A DNA stretch of 64,000 bases from Tubulanus polymorphus (lineage: Eukaryota; Nemertea; Palaeonemertea; Tubulaniformes; Tubulanidae), in the NCBI RefSeq assembly GCF_964204645.1, contig NC_134025.1, forward strand, positions 19,994,001-20,058,000, written 5' to 3'. A program made the translations under genes and the position numbers. Position 1 is the stretch's first letter. Each line of letters opens with the position of its first letter. Positions 47,049-59,400 of the stretch are shown here, piece after piece. Under the pieces are notes generated by a model, which ran no database searches, was not told the origin of the DNA, and worked only from the letters and a program-made list of their open reading frames with translations.

Positions 47049-49560
47049 CGCATATCTTAACAGTCAATAATGAGTGGTAATCCAACTTGACCGGTACCGT
47101 ACCCGTATTTTGTATCTGCCAGTGAATCACAAGTAGCATCTTGTATCGTGTACAAAATGGCAAAGAAATAGCATTGAATTTATACAGCCATCATTGGTTG
47201 ACGTGATGTCATCATTATGTCTACAATCGGTTAAAAGTGGTTCGCTCTAGACATCGACAAACGAAACCTAATTTACCCGCAAATTTTCTTGATCCCGGCT
47301 ATCAATCGCCCGAATCGCAATCAGACAGTGGAGCGTAAAATTCGAGAAGCTTTTTCAAATAAGCGTGATAAACTTTAAAAAAAAACGCACGCTTGACCAT
47401 ACTGGCATTTCGTGAATCTTTTTTCAAAACGCAATATATATGTACAATGTATCAGTATGCCAAATTTTTAGCGAAACTAGTAATGAACTGATACAATAGT
47501 TATTGAAAACGATGGTTCGGGAATTGTCAGACATGAGTCTCGTATAGAAAACCAGTAGTAATCTTTAGATCCAGATTGATCCTAATAGTCCAATAGCCAA
47601 ACTCCTACGTGGGGAACAGATAATAAGATAATAAAACCCACTATTCACAGAATTCAAAAGATAAGAAACGAATTATATTTATCCAATAATTAAAATCAAA
47701 ATATACGACGTTTCGAACTCTCGAGATCATCGTCGTGACGATATTACTTTGATCCTGTAGTCATTATAACAGTAATAAAGATACAGATTTTGAAGTTGCG
47801 TAACTTAATACAACAGGGTAGACAATTTATGATGGTTTAAATCATAAAACTTGAAACCTTTAATTAATTAAGACATACGTACCTCTACAGGCGTAGGCCG
47901 CGGCTTGTCGAATCCTCTGCTTGAATTGAGTCAGATATCCGCAGAGGAATGATTATGACTATAAATCAAAAACGCTTTTGAATATGTGTCGCTTGATCAA
48001 TTAAATTGGAAAATAATTAAATGGCTTTGGAAAAAGCGACACGTGTTGACTTCATAAGTTTATTTAACAATTTAGGCACCTGGCACCAGTAAGCTTTATG
48101 TCCACTAAACAATACAGCAGGGCGTGACAAAAGTTTCATTGATTGGATTCAAAATTAAGTTCGAAATTAATAAACCAATTAAAATGTATTATACTTGTTC
48201 GCGACACGCTTTCTGTTGTTCACTTGTGGCATATGATCGATAATCTGCTGGTTTATATGATGAAAACATGGAAATAACCAGGGAAGTATTGTACACTCCC
48301 GATTTTTTTATATAGTTGAAAATGCTAACCCTACAAATTCATACAAAATATATCTTATCGTCAAATTTCACTCACCGAGTTCTTAATATATGGGTGGTCA
48401 AAAAGAAAATTCACTTTTTAATCCAATATCCAGGGGCAGATCTAGGAAAATTGGAAGTCAGGGGTCCAGAAAGAAAGAAAAGGCATTTCTCAGATAATGC
48501 AGCGAAGTCAACGGCCTCTATTGGGGTACCGCCCTAGGTTTTAAGAAAGAACCGAAAGGTTGTAATCTCCGATAGGATGAGTGTGAAATTTACCGGACCC
48601 CGAGACCAACACCTAAACCCGCATCTTGTAACACCCCCAATACGGTATAAGATATGATATTATATCTTACCAACTCGATTGTGAAAATTGTGTTTTTCTA
48701 TTACAGAGGCCTTACTTTGATTTAAGGTTTTAATTCACGCTGTTCGTTCTAAAACATTCAAACGTTCTATTTACACTATAATGATTTAAATAAGAGTCAT
48801 CACTATTTACATTAATTTAGTTGAAAATAAATACTATTTACAAACTCAACGACAAACAGCGATTGCTAGACATAAACGCAATATACGGTCTATGAATTGC
48901 ACATCTCCGCAGGATCCTACTGTCCATCGTTGGGCGGTTATTGTTATCACGGATGACTCCGAACGAATTTGTTTGCCGCTAGCTTTCGTAGCTCTCAAAT
49001 CACGGAGTTTTTCGTGTCGCCGCGCAGCCCATTCCTTATGCACCTGTTCGCTTACAGAGTTCCTGCAAGATTTCCCGCAGCAGAGCGCATCGCTTCTTAA
49101 TACAATTAAAGTACTCAAACTTACCTACAATTGGGCGGGTTTCGTTCGATCGGTCTTTTTCTTCCCGAGACGTTGCGATATCAGAGTGCTTGTCACGCAG
49201 GATAGCTGGTGTTGCGGTTCCCTGTTGGTACGACCAGAGGGTTTGTGGAACATTTCTACGAGATTTCACCATCAGCGGGTGCCGGTGCAGGGCCTCCCCA
49301 TGAAAGATTTTTATGAATAGTTCATAGATGCATTTTCCCGGCCATTTTAAACCATAAAATTCGGTCGATACTGAGCGAGAATTTCTATTTGAGTGTAAAT
49401 TGAAAAGTACGAATTTTGGTAGAACTGCAGATTTGGTATATTATTGGTCCAACTGAGGACTGCAGGTCAGACCTGCTCCGCTAGTCCTGTTATTATAGTA
49501 CCTAAGATCCTGGGGTCAAAAACTATTTGTGTTAAGCCCCTGTGAACACGCTAAAAAAGG

Positions 49561-49866
49561 CTAGCGGGTGAAATTATCTTCGATCAGACTAAAGAACTGA
49601 AGATGCAACGAAATCCACGTTGTAAAAAGCGTTTCACGATATTTCGAAATTCCGTCGTTTAAATCATTGCCACGAAGCTGCGATAGCAATGCGCTTACCC
49701 CGAGGCAGATTCCAGCACTGTACACAGTCAGTGTCATTATTGTACGACGTGTCGAGGTAATCGTATATAATATGGCAAAACACGTAGACCAGGGACCCTC
49801 AAACGAAGAGTATTTCAGAGTCCGCGTGGTTATACCTAAAACCTCGACCTCGTCTTCAAATATCAA
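49561..49866 (-). CDS. possible exon of a FAR-17a/AIG1-like membrane hydrolase
   Basis: An open frame with hydrophobic segments contains RRTIMTLTVYSAGICLGVSA and KYRETLFTT. These align loosely to the MTL...GV...FRDLLFTT stretch of ADTRP/AIG1-type proteins. A CTCGGG/GTAAGC donor also lies inside (about 49692). The later family motif with the catalytic histidine (HAMHT) was not found downstream on this strand. It could be a fragment, a degenerate copy, or a chance resemblance. Confidence 0.25.
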   Translation of the reverse strand: MIFEDEVEVLGITTRTLKYSSFEGPWSTCFAILYTITSTRRTIMTLTVYSAGICLGVSALLSQLRGNDLNDGISKYRETLFTTWISLHLQFFSLIEDNFTR

Positions 49867-49958
49867 CTCAAGTTCTACTAAGCTTTAAAATACCCAGTGA
49901 AATATACTTCTTACACAAACGAATCGTAAGCGGTGAAGGGAGCAGCTATTTTTTTCTG

Positions 49959-51071
49959 TTGATTACGATGATCAAAACCGATGCGAAAGATATTGTCGAG
50001 AATTTCACGTCGATTTTGCAGCCGTCCCTCACCCAGCCGCCCTGCCCACGAATACCGCGTTACCAATGGGGTAACGCCTTCAGCGTGTATGTACGTGGGT
50101 GGTTATCTACCCTCTACATGCATTGGCATCGTGTTAAGTATAACAACAATCCTCGTGTTCACAAGAATGGACGTCTCGAGATATCGCCCTATAATCATTT
50201 TAGCCTGGTTCGATTTGTTTTTTTTCCCATCGTCTCCTTATCCATGTATCCTTTGCGCGTGATAATATCGATATCAATAATCGGCTATCCTCGGCTGTTC
50301 GCCTATGACGATTGGTATTTCGGACACGAGATAATCATCTGGACGTTGCCGTTATTCTACACGATTCAGATGTCCAGCAACTGTACGGTAGTGATGGTCA
50401 ACACGGAAAGGTTGTTCGTCGTGATGAGCCCGCTTCATTATAAACGTTTCTGGGACAAGAAACAGATCATAGGCGTTACGGTCCTCATATTCCTATCACC
50501 GTATTTTGTTACTGGCCGTACTATTTTCCCATATATCTACCAGGTCCGGCGATGTCACCATGCTTGTGCTTCGATCCGAACGGGCCACGCACGTAAACTA
50601 TGGGCATTTTCGACGCCAAATTTATTCCCACCGGACTAAAGCACAGTGATGCATCCTCCGGGGCTTTTACGATCTATACCTACTTGTACATGACGGTCAT
50701 CGTGTCGATGTGCGTCCTGCTTCTAGTCAACATCGCTCTACCAACGTTCATGATACGCAACCGTTTGCGGAAGTGACGCCAATTCGTGGAAGAAAAGACC
50801 CCGGCGAAGGAGGCAAAAATATTGCAAATGGTAATAGCCATCGTATTCGTTTTTGTTGTATGCGAAATACCGGCCTCATTGGACAGAATGCTTTGGTATT
50901 TTGAAAATCATTACTGCATTTCCCAAGCATGGCCTTACTTTGAATACTAGGATGGTGATGAGAAAGGTTGAAATTCTGCTCAGCATTTCCGATTCTTCGG
51001 TCAACTTCATTATCTACTGCCCCACCAACGGCGCTTTCAGAAAGGCCGGTAGTGACTTATTTCGATTGTAG
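49959..51071 (+). pseudogene. broken rhodopsin-family peptide-receptor GPCR
   Basis: The parts run in receptor order but in changing frames. An N-terminus with NFT glycosylation site (frame of 49959) is followed by TM1 GYLPSTCIGIVLSITTILVF and TM2 start in the +1 frame, then by TM2-TM4 in the first frame with YDDWYFGHEIIIWTL and TERLFVVMSPLHYKRFW (ERL in place of DRY). Next come TM5 YTYLYMTVIVSMCVLLLVN, TM6 AKILQMVIAIVFVFVVCEIP and TM7 SSVNFIIYCPTNGAFRK, each after a further shift. At least four frameshifts and internal stops are needed, one near the T8 run at about 50218. The style resembles FMRFamide-type receptors. The intact multi-exon neighbours argue against general sequencing error. 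Confidence 0.8.
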
Positions 51072-51773
51072 TTTCAATAACTCTATTGGCAAATTTAACT
51101 TCCTATGCTGCTATAGAAGATAAGCAAGTTAGATGCATGATCTGTTATCACTGCTTTGTGGCTACATTTACTTTTGATCGGTTTCCAACACCCAAAATTA
51201 TTGGGTGGTTTCGCTGACAAAGAAACTGAGCTATCTATTACTCGCGTTTTAAACTATGTGTAGTATCAAATTAACAAGGATGCATCAGCCGAGGTCGATA
51301 CAACTAGCCAGGGGCGGATCCAACAGGATTTTCGAAGGGGAAGGTGTACCGTCGCAACTATATAAAATCTGAAGGAAAACTATTTTATGTATATAATCAT
51401 TTCATCTAATGTGACGTATAAGTCTAAAAAAAGGGCTGGGTACCATTTCCATAAACTCTATCTATAATCAATATATCATGTACAATATGTAACTGTGATG
51501 AATAAATGAAGAGAAAAATTCACATTCCGTTATTTCACTGGTTATTTTCCAAAACCCAGGACTTTGATTGAGCCTTGCGGGATATGGGATCCAGCCATTT
51601 GCTGTTAAGGAAACCGAATTAAAACCTGTCTTGACCCAAAAGCTTCATTTAGAATATTTATTGTATTCGCGTGATACCATGAAAAAAATAATATGGAGTA
51701 TCTATAGAAAAAGAGGTGAACTCCAAAAATAACAATCAGCAAATTGGAATTGAAGAGAAGTGATTGTACGAAT
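51072..51773. other. intergenic between GPCR pseudogene and GR-like gene
   Basis: No exon is seen. CAGGGGCGGATCCAACAGG at 51310 resembles a single hAT-type terminus without a partner. Confidence 0.4.
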
Positions 51774-54700
51774 TCAATGAGTTGAGGTTGCGTTTCCATT
51801 CATCAGTTCGTTAGGTGCAGACGAATCGAATTGAACAATTATGATGAAATACGTCAAGAAGATTCCGCTCAGCTAGAATGAAAAAAAAAACAAAATTATT
51901 ACCGGTTGTATTATCATCAGTGTCGGGAAGAAACATTGATATTCCATCTATGAATTGCATATTTTCTTATCACTGATCCAATCATTTGCCACCAATTCGA
52001 TTTGTTATGTCATTGCATTGGATGTTGATTTCTATCAATCTTTTATGAGAAGTCCTTTCGATCACAAGGCAGCCGTTCTTTTTCCACGCTTCTCGTTCTA
52101 CGGGTCATTCGTGACCCAAGAAATTAACAATAATTTTCCATTGAGCTTTTGGGAATTTATCAAGTACATGTTTATATTTTGATAAATGAATAAGATATAA
52201 GAAAATGATGAGTACATAACCTTTGAATTCTTAAAAAATGCCGAAGTAAACTCCTATTTATAGGACTTTTAGTTGGATCTAATATTTTCAAAATAATTGC
52301 CGAGTGAAATCAGGAAAACTAAAGACTTATATTCGAACCTTATTACTTTCCATCGGTTCGTTTCATTTCGTGTGTGAGGTCATAAATACGATTTTGTGAA
52401 TGAATATGTTGATTCTTTGTTGCATCGGTGCAACATTTTGGAAATGTAGGTCAAATGGGTAAAATGCCAAATTTGACTATGGATATGGTTTACTGGTACC
52501 TCAGAGGTTACATTTCACGAGTGTAAAATAATTTTCATTCGAAAATTGGCGGTCGCGGTCACTAGAAGGTTGAATTCACTGGTTATGTGAAAACTTCGTT
52601 CGTTCTAATTGCTGTTTTGTAAGGGCAGCCGTTACAGATGAATTTTGAATACTTGGTTCACAAATGTCCATGAAAGGCAAATCGTGAAACGTGAAAAAAG
52701 AACTCTCAAACGGCTGTACTCAAAACGCGTCATTGCATTTATTACTATCTATTAGGCCTATTGCATTATTGCATCACCGTGATAAAACAGAAAGATTCTT
52801 TTTATCGCGTGTGTCAACAGCTATATTTGCCGTTCAAACGTGTGAATTTGCGTGATCAATAAGATCACTTATTTCTCTCTTGTTTTATAGCAGGCTAAAA
52901 CAAATTTTCAAGGTTTTGCAAAATACTTGTAATGTGCGTCTGAGTTTCATCTAGATAATAACGAAGCATAATAACAAAGCTCATGAGGGCTAATGAAATA
53001 TTTCTAGTCCTTCTTCTCTCAGGAAGTCTCAGGCTAAAATGATACCTTGTTTCTCCGAGTCGGCTAGATCATCTTGTAAACTGCAATAGAATTTGTAATC
53101 AGTTCTTGTATAGCTGATGGGTGATTGTTAGCCATGATTTAAAAAAAAGTAATGTGCAGGGTTGCTAGGCAGCCGGCCCAACTCTAAAGCCGAACGCACA
53201 CGGCAAAAAATTTGTTTCGCCGAAACAGAAATCACGTTTTTCACTAAACGTTTTTTGCTCGTGAAAATTGTTTTTCAGTTCGTTGTTTTGTGTTTTGCCT
53301 CCAACGCACACGGCACCGAAAAATCGTTTTTTTTTCACGAGGAAAAAACGTTTTTTCAGTGCCGTGTGCGTTGGGCTTAAAGCTCAGCAAAAATGAGAAG
53401 CAATGCATCATTTTTTAGCCAAATTCATCGATGGGTCGAGATGTAAACTGATGATATATCCATCATTTTTTCTAAGATGCTAATTAGTTGCTAATTTTCA
53501 GCTCCAGACCGTAGGTGTTCGATTATATTCATATAATGTACACTTAATCCATGGGGTGATTTTAGTTTCTAATAATTGTATGGTAACAAACCGTTAAAAA
53601 TGTTTCTCTATTGATGACGAACAATTTCCAAGCGGTAACGCCAATCGAAGGTCCCTGGAGCCTGGCAGTGAACATTGATACCTTTAATGAAAGAAAATTC
53701 ACAGGAAATAAAGAAGTTTTAACGACAAAGCAGCTTGCATTTTAATCACAAGCGGATTTATAGAGGGCCGCTACCAAGATGATATTGTAGCCTGGTAATC
53801 TTTTTATAGAATCACTCGAGGTGCTCAGAAAATTGTCAATTTTTGAGAATTATTTAGGAGAGAGCTCCAAAACCGCTTAATTAGGATTCGCCCCTTTGGT
53901 GATCGCTCTTCTTATACTAAATACAATTTCTAGGCCGAGGAGGTTTTGCTCCCGCCCCTCTATTCGAAATTACCGGATCAACCCCTGGTAATTGCCAGGA
54001 AATTGTAAGCAGGTACAACAATCTGATTTCATATGATTGTATGTTTAAATACAATTTTTATCTTACGCATGACACATTGGAAAGAGCTTTTTTAATTCAG
54101 AAACAAACCTGTAGGACTTGATTATTCGTCAATTGTATGTTATCGCTTATCTTCAGGTCATGTATTATTTCTGCCAGTTTATGAGCCTGAAATGCACGGA
54201 AATACACTGACCATAGGTAGACCTTGCAAAGCTTTGGCCCGTTGCAAACATACACCCGTATAACAAAAATGAAGGTCATTCTGTGTAACAGGTCCGTATA
54301 GTATCTTTGAAGTTCCAAAGTATTTCGTAAAATTGTACTCACGTTCGCATTAACTGCACTTCCATCAACTAACAAAATTCCAAGGAGGCACAACATTACG
54401 ACCAGCCAGTAAACATGAGTAGCGATAACCATAGGGTCGGAGTCTCTGCGGACATGCCAGATTATATTGTAGAATATAAACAACGAGCCTACCAAACTCT
54501 GGACCAATAAGTAAGAGCAGTAATATTGTGTTTGTTCGTCCAATTTTATTACCATATTGCACACTTTCTGGTGATCATGCCTGTGATTTTCGAGGTTTTG
54601 CAGTAAACTGATCGGGTCTCGTTCTAGGCATTTCTGAAATCTTGTGTTGACAGCCTGGAAGGCTCCGAATGCGCACATGAGAAAATAATGCACCAATAGG

Positions 54701-55434
54701 GCAGGAAAAGCCCAGGCACTTGTACAAAATGTTATTCCAACTACGCTGCAAATTTTGATGACCATCTTAACTTCTGCTGACTCGACTGAATTGATCCATT
54801 GTGACGGTGAAAGATATCCAGTCATCGAGGTTCCGTTATCTAAAGCTCGAAACTCGAAAACGACTGAACACGCAACATTTATCAACACAAACACCCAAGC
54901 AATAACCGTAAAAATTAGACAAGCTTTCTGCGCACTTTCCATCGAACATTCAGAATCTGAAATCATACCGCCATCTTTGAAGTTATTGAACGTTTTCTGA
55001 AATTCTAGAATATAGGACGGTGCTAGATTCTTCGATCTCCATATTACATAACAGAAAGTGTAATTCAGCGACACCCATAGACTGTAATTGACGATTACCG
55101 AAATATACAGGGTATTACCGTCAAACCGTTCAAAACGCGTATCAGCGGCCATTCTGGCAAATGTGAGCCACCCGTTAACGATCATTACGAAAATGCTATA
55201 AATCTCATCGGCTGTAATGCGACCAGTTTCGGACGAATCGCCGTGGTGACTGTGGTAAAGTCCGAATATTCGCATGCTTATAATAATCGGTCGCATAACA
55301 GCGTAAATATCTGTATCCATATATGATTTTAATTCATCCTTCTGAGTTGTCTGCTCGATCTCAATCGAAGTCGACTCTACTTTTGGCTGCCTGTAAGCTT
55401 CGATAACCGATGTAACGTTCGTTTTCTTTGTCAT
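51774..55434 (-). CDS. gustatory-receptor-like (GRL) seven-transmembrane protein
   Basis: Three exons: 54109-55434, 53592-53681 and 51774-51872. They total 1515 nt and 504 residues, and both introns are phase 0. The long first exon holds six hydrophobic segments (for example SVVGITFCTSAWAFPALLVH, CSYLLVQSLVGSLFIFYNII, VYWLVVMLCLLGILLV). The two short exons complete TM7: FTARLQGPSIGVTAW...FLT, then LSGIFLTYFIIIVQF. The TYxxxxVQF ending and the phase-0 final introns are hallmarks of the insect GR/GRL superfamily, which by family knowledge form ligand-gated cation channels with an intracellular N-terminus. The ligand and tissue are unknown. The second intron carries a MITE inside a dispersed repeat (53035-53430). 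Confidence 0.88.
53035..53430 (+). repeat. dispersed repeat, copy carrying a MITE insertion
   Basis: This matches 21205-21390 in order of words, but is interrupted at 53184-53380. It lies in the second intron of the GR-like gene, counted from its 5' end. Confidence 0.7.
53184..53380. mobile_element. 197-bp MITE with AAGCCGAACGCACACGGC termini
   Basis: The left TAAAGCCGAACGCACACGGC and the right GCCGTGTGCGTTGGGCTTAA are inverted copies with one or two differences, and CCAACGCACACGGCACCG recurs inside. The interior is TTTCACGA/CGTTTTTT-rich. The counterpart at 21205-21390 lacks it. Confidence 0.75.
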
Positions 55435-56414
55435 TTCGATGGGAAGGTTAATTCTAGTAGATTTTCAAAAATACGATAGACATTGGTAAGAAAAATGCGT
55501 TATGTCGAGTCGTCCGTTTTTGAATGCGACGAGTTTTTGCGATGGTTATTCGACGCTGCAAACTCGTCACAAACAGCGGCTGTTTGTTGCTAGTAATGGT
55601 GTTTTCATTGTTTGCTTTCAGTAAAACGGCATTTTCATCTCAAACAGAATATAATGGGTTTTTTACTGCACGGGTTAATGAGGTGGATGGATGGATACAA
55701 ATACACTCCATCCGAAAATAGATTTCCATGTTGCTTTAGTGACATTAGTATAACAAGTGTTGATGCTTTTGGAGATACACAATTCCATCCGTCGAATACC
55801 TTAAAAAGAAATGTTACTACGATGATAACTATAATTCACTTTTAGACACTCATGACGTACTTTTATTAGGAAATAAGATACATATTTCTACAGAGCTCGA
55901 ATAACGCAATGATTAAATAAATGTATAAAAGGTTTTTGACCATTGGTCTTTGCGACGATATAAAAACAATGTTAGGCAACTTTCATTAAAAAACTGATTA
56001 AATAGAATGACGCGGGTGGATATAAAAACGTTAGGAAATCATGCTTTTTCAGTGTTAAGCAATATTGATAAATATGATATAAAAAACCTTACATTAAAAC
56101 ATCATTGTTACAACAGTAGTGACTGCGGCCAAGTCAGATCCGATCAACTCGGATGTTTTTTGAAATATTTTTTGTGACACTATATATGAAATACATAATA
56201 TTCAACTCGGATATCACTCAATCAAGTCAGACACAATTTGTACGGTCCCAAAAGATCCGACTTGAGCGAAGTCTATTGACAATATTTTTGCTTTAAAAGG
56301 TATGAAAAATAGCTGAAAGAAAGAGAAAGAAGTTTCTCTCATTTAAAGAATGAACATTGATGACATGTGCGCGCGCGCGCAGCTTGGCGATAGTAACACT
56401 GAATGATAGTTTTG
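55435..56414. other. intergenic between GR-like and nicotinic receptor genes
   Basis: No supported exon. It includes the GR-like promoter side, the nAChR 3' UTR and a short GC-alternating tract (GCGCGCGCGCGC near 56371). Confidence 0.5.
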
Positions 56415-59400
56415 TCAATTGTTGATCGACTGCGGTGCTGCATCACTATAGGCCAATAACGTTATCGCCAGAAATATAACGATGACCAAGAAAATAAGAA
56501 AGAACACGCGATCCATGACCATAATGATTAGTTTCCAGTCCATCATTGCCCGGCGAATAGCGTTTGACGATTGACTGGTGTAAATTGTTGAGCGATCATT
56601 GGCGTCTTGTGGGCTCGACATTTCGGTATCGTCGTCGTTAGCTCTCGGTTCCTCGACCTCTGCGTAGCCGTGATGCTTGACGCAAACCAGTTTACCAACT
56701 CCACCCACGATTATCTACATGAAATACACGACATAATGTTATCACAGGCTTTGAGAAATCGTTATAATCGAAACGAATTTCGAACTTGTTTCCATTAAAA
56801 ACCTGAACGTATAAGACTTACGCATGACATTAGTTTTGGAGGAGGTGACTTCCAGCGTCCTCTCCAGATTAGAGTAAATAGATGAGTGAGCAGCAATGCA
56901 ACAGCGGCCAGTACCAGATTTGCCGCATAATACAACGCTAAAAAACATGTGTAAATAATTTTTGAAAACCAGATATGACAAACAGGATAAATTATTTTGG
57001 TCACCGTATTATGGCCCCTGATACCTAATCGTCAGTATTCCATCTCATTCTGTTTTCCTGAATAGCACGGTGGTCAATTACAAGTCTACAGAAGACTGGT
57101 GATATGTGGAGACCAATGACAAAATGACTAGATTACAAACTTAGAATACTATTACCTAGTAGTGGGGCTTTGCTCATTCCCGAGGGGAAAAAGTCTTCTA
57201 ACAATGAGATCATTAATACGTAGGCAAGCATCAAACCAACCGCTGAAATAGGTAAAGACGTACTTGATCATTAGAAAATCAATCATCTTATGAGGAAATG
57301 CATGGCGGCTTATTCGACCGGGCCTTACTAAGATATTTTCGTTTACGAGGCAAGGCACGATAAAATTTGTTTATAGTGGTCCGTTTTTTTTGTTTTCACG
57401 CCAGAGAACTTTTGCGCGAAAAATTCTTTTTTTTATATATATATTTGAATTCTCGCGCGAGAAAACAAAAAGTTTTGAATTCTCGCGCAAGAAAACAAAA
57501 CAGTTGGCCATCTAAAAGATTCTTCATCTTCATCGTGCTTCTAGCCGTACAGAAAAATTATTTAGTATGACCAGAATCAGCCACCAAAGAAATGTCTCCT
57601 AGACTAGAAATCGCACCTAAGATGGTTTTATCACCGGTTTCTGGAGGCATTAAGAATATGAACGGTATAAGCACGGATAGCGCAGCACTCGGGGAAATAT
57701 AAATGTGTACGTAATAGCTGGGTTTACGTTTAAATGTCAAATCAAACTGCGCGTGTTGGTAAACCTCCGGGCAACAGTCGTAAGTTCGGTTGATAATGGT
57801 TCCATTATTGGCCGCGAGTTCCCACTCGTCAGCGTCTTCGAAAAATCCGGTGCCTATTTTCTCCATGTTGTCGAACAGTGATAGGCGCATCTGAAATGAA
57901 TCCATTGCGATGATGATAACTTCATGATTGTTACTGTTTGGCTAAGTTATATTGTGGACTCCACGGCACGAATTTTCGCTGATGCGTATAGTAGCTATGT
58001 TGATTACTTGTGGAGAAAATTGATAAAATGTAAAGATTTCCTAATATACACAATGCCTTTCTGGCCATTTCAATTGGTTTGAATATATTGTCACTGTTTT
58101 GTCACCGTTTTGAAGTGAACTGAAATACTGAAATACAGCATAAGCCGTGAGTACCTCTTGGCTACTGTAAGTCCAAGATCCCATCATTAAGCTGCAGATT
58201 TGCTGATCGTACGGGAAATGATGGAAGTCAATGCGACAAAAGGTTTCTAATTGTTTCGGAGGAAACCATATCGTGTACCCACTGCTGTATACCAGAGCCA
58301 ACACTCGCTCGTCGTCTGGCGCTGTTTGTGGTGCAGCACTTTATTTAAAAGGCAGAAAGATATTATTATTATTATAACAAGCCAATGGTTACACGGTACC
58401 AAGATTTGTCTAAAAGGCTTAGTCTGGTCTGTGGAAACAGCCACTCGGTAAAATACAACCTATATTTGAGAGAATTATTATATAAAAACGTGGACGCTTT
58501 GGATGATTTAGATAGTCAGTTATTATACGGAAGTGCAGTCTATGGGACGACCGAGACTAGGCAAAAAAATTCAAAAAGTTTTTCAAAATAAACTTCAATT
58601 CTTTTTGAAAAAAATATCATCACTCATATCACTGCGATACGTTCGTCAGGATGATAGTATAAATGTCTTCGCTGTGATGCTTACTTATTATAAAGCATTA
58701 TATCAGGTTTCCATAGCTTGGACGAATCGATGCGGATCTTATCCAGGCCACCAAACGATTCCGGTGTCCAAGACAAACGAATATCCATCCACCCCTGAAA
58801 ATTGAAAGATTCGCTGTAAGTCGGACAGATTGATGTGAGCAAACTGACCCGGGGGACGGGAGTCTATACAGTATTGGCTTGAGCAAGGGGCCATCACTCA
58901 TTTTAGGCAATTATGTCGGGAATACATATGCGTCATTTTCTATTTCATTAAAGCATCATTAATCTAAAACGAAAAAGTAAAAAATGTGCTGATCTTTGTG
59001 GCTTATAGAAATCCAAAATTCGTTTTATACTGTGGGATTCTATTGCTATCATTCCCTAAATTGTGGCCTTGGGTATTCAAACTATTTATTGATTGTGGAA
59101 CTATAATCAACGGGATGTCGTAGAGTATCAATTTTTAATTTTTATTTTTAAGGAATCAGTTTGGTATTGATTGCCGATTAGGCTTCATATCCAAACAAAG
59201 TCAAATTAACTGTGGAACCGAACCTAGAACAACTCAACCCGATCATCTGGGGGCAGGTGTTGATTTTGTGATGTACATTATATATACGTTACCAACAAAA
59301 TGTCTTATATATGTATATCTTTATAGTCTTTGATTTAATAATGGAACAGCTCACCGTTTTCCAGTAACCACTCATCACCATTTTCTGGTTCTTCTCGTCC

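Larger units (their letters stand above)
45383..49558. other. intergenic, upstream of the ShKT/vWA gene
   Basis: No well-supported gene. It contains the promoter side of the ShKT/vWA gene, foldback relics with AACTGTGGAACTGGGTCC (45755-45812, 46195-46302), and the SINE at 46800-47048. A CAGGGGCAGATCTAGG hAT-like end lies at about 48432. Weak minus-strand reading with a strong donor (AG/GTAAGT at about 49129) could be an exon, but no family could be named. Confidence 0.35.

Noticed and set aside
47877-47960. Minus-strand exon-like stretch with a GTACGT donor
   Set aside because: An upstream in-frame stop and lack of a matching acceptor or partner exon leave it unsupported.
51605-51799. Hydrophobic 64-codon minus-strand frame as the GR-like last exon
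   Set aside because: It is the wrong frame; the neighbouring exon 51774-51872, with a strong acceptor, encodes the TYxxxxVQF ending.
57590-57616. Six extra codons after the chosen nicotinic M1-M2 donor (reading GAISSL)
   Set aside because: No GT donor follows them, and including them lengthens M2 by six residues and misplaces the 9' leucine; GTGCGA at 57616 gives the usual length.
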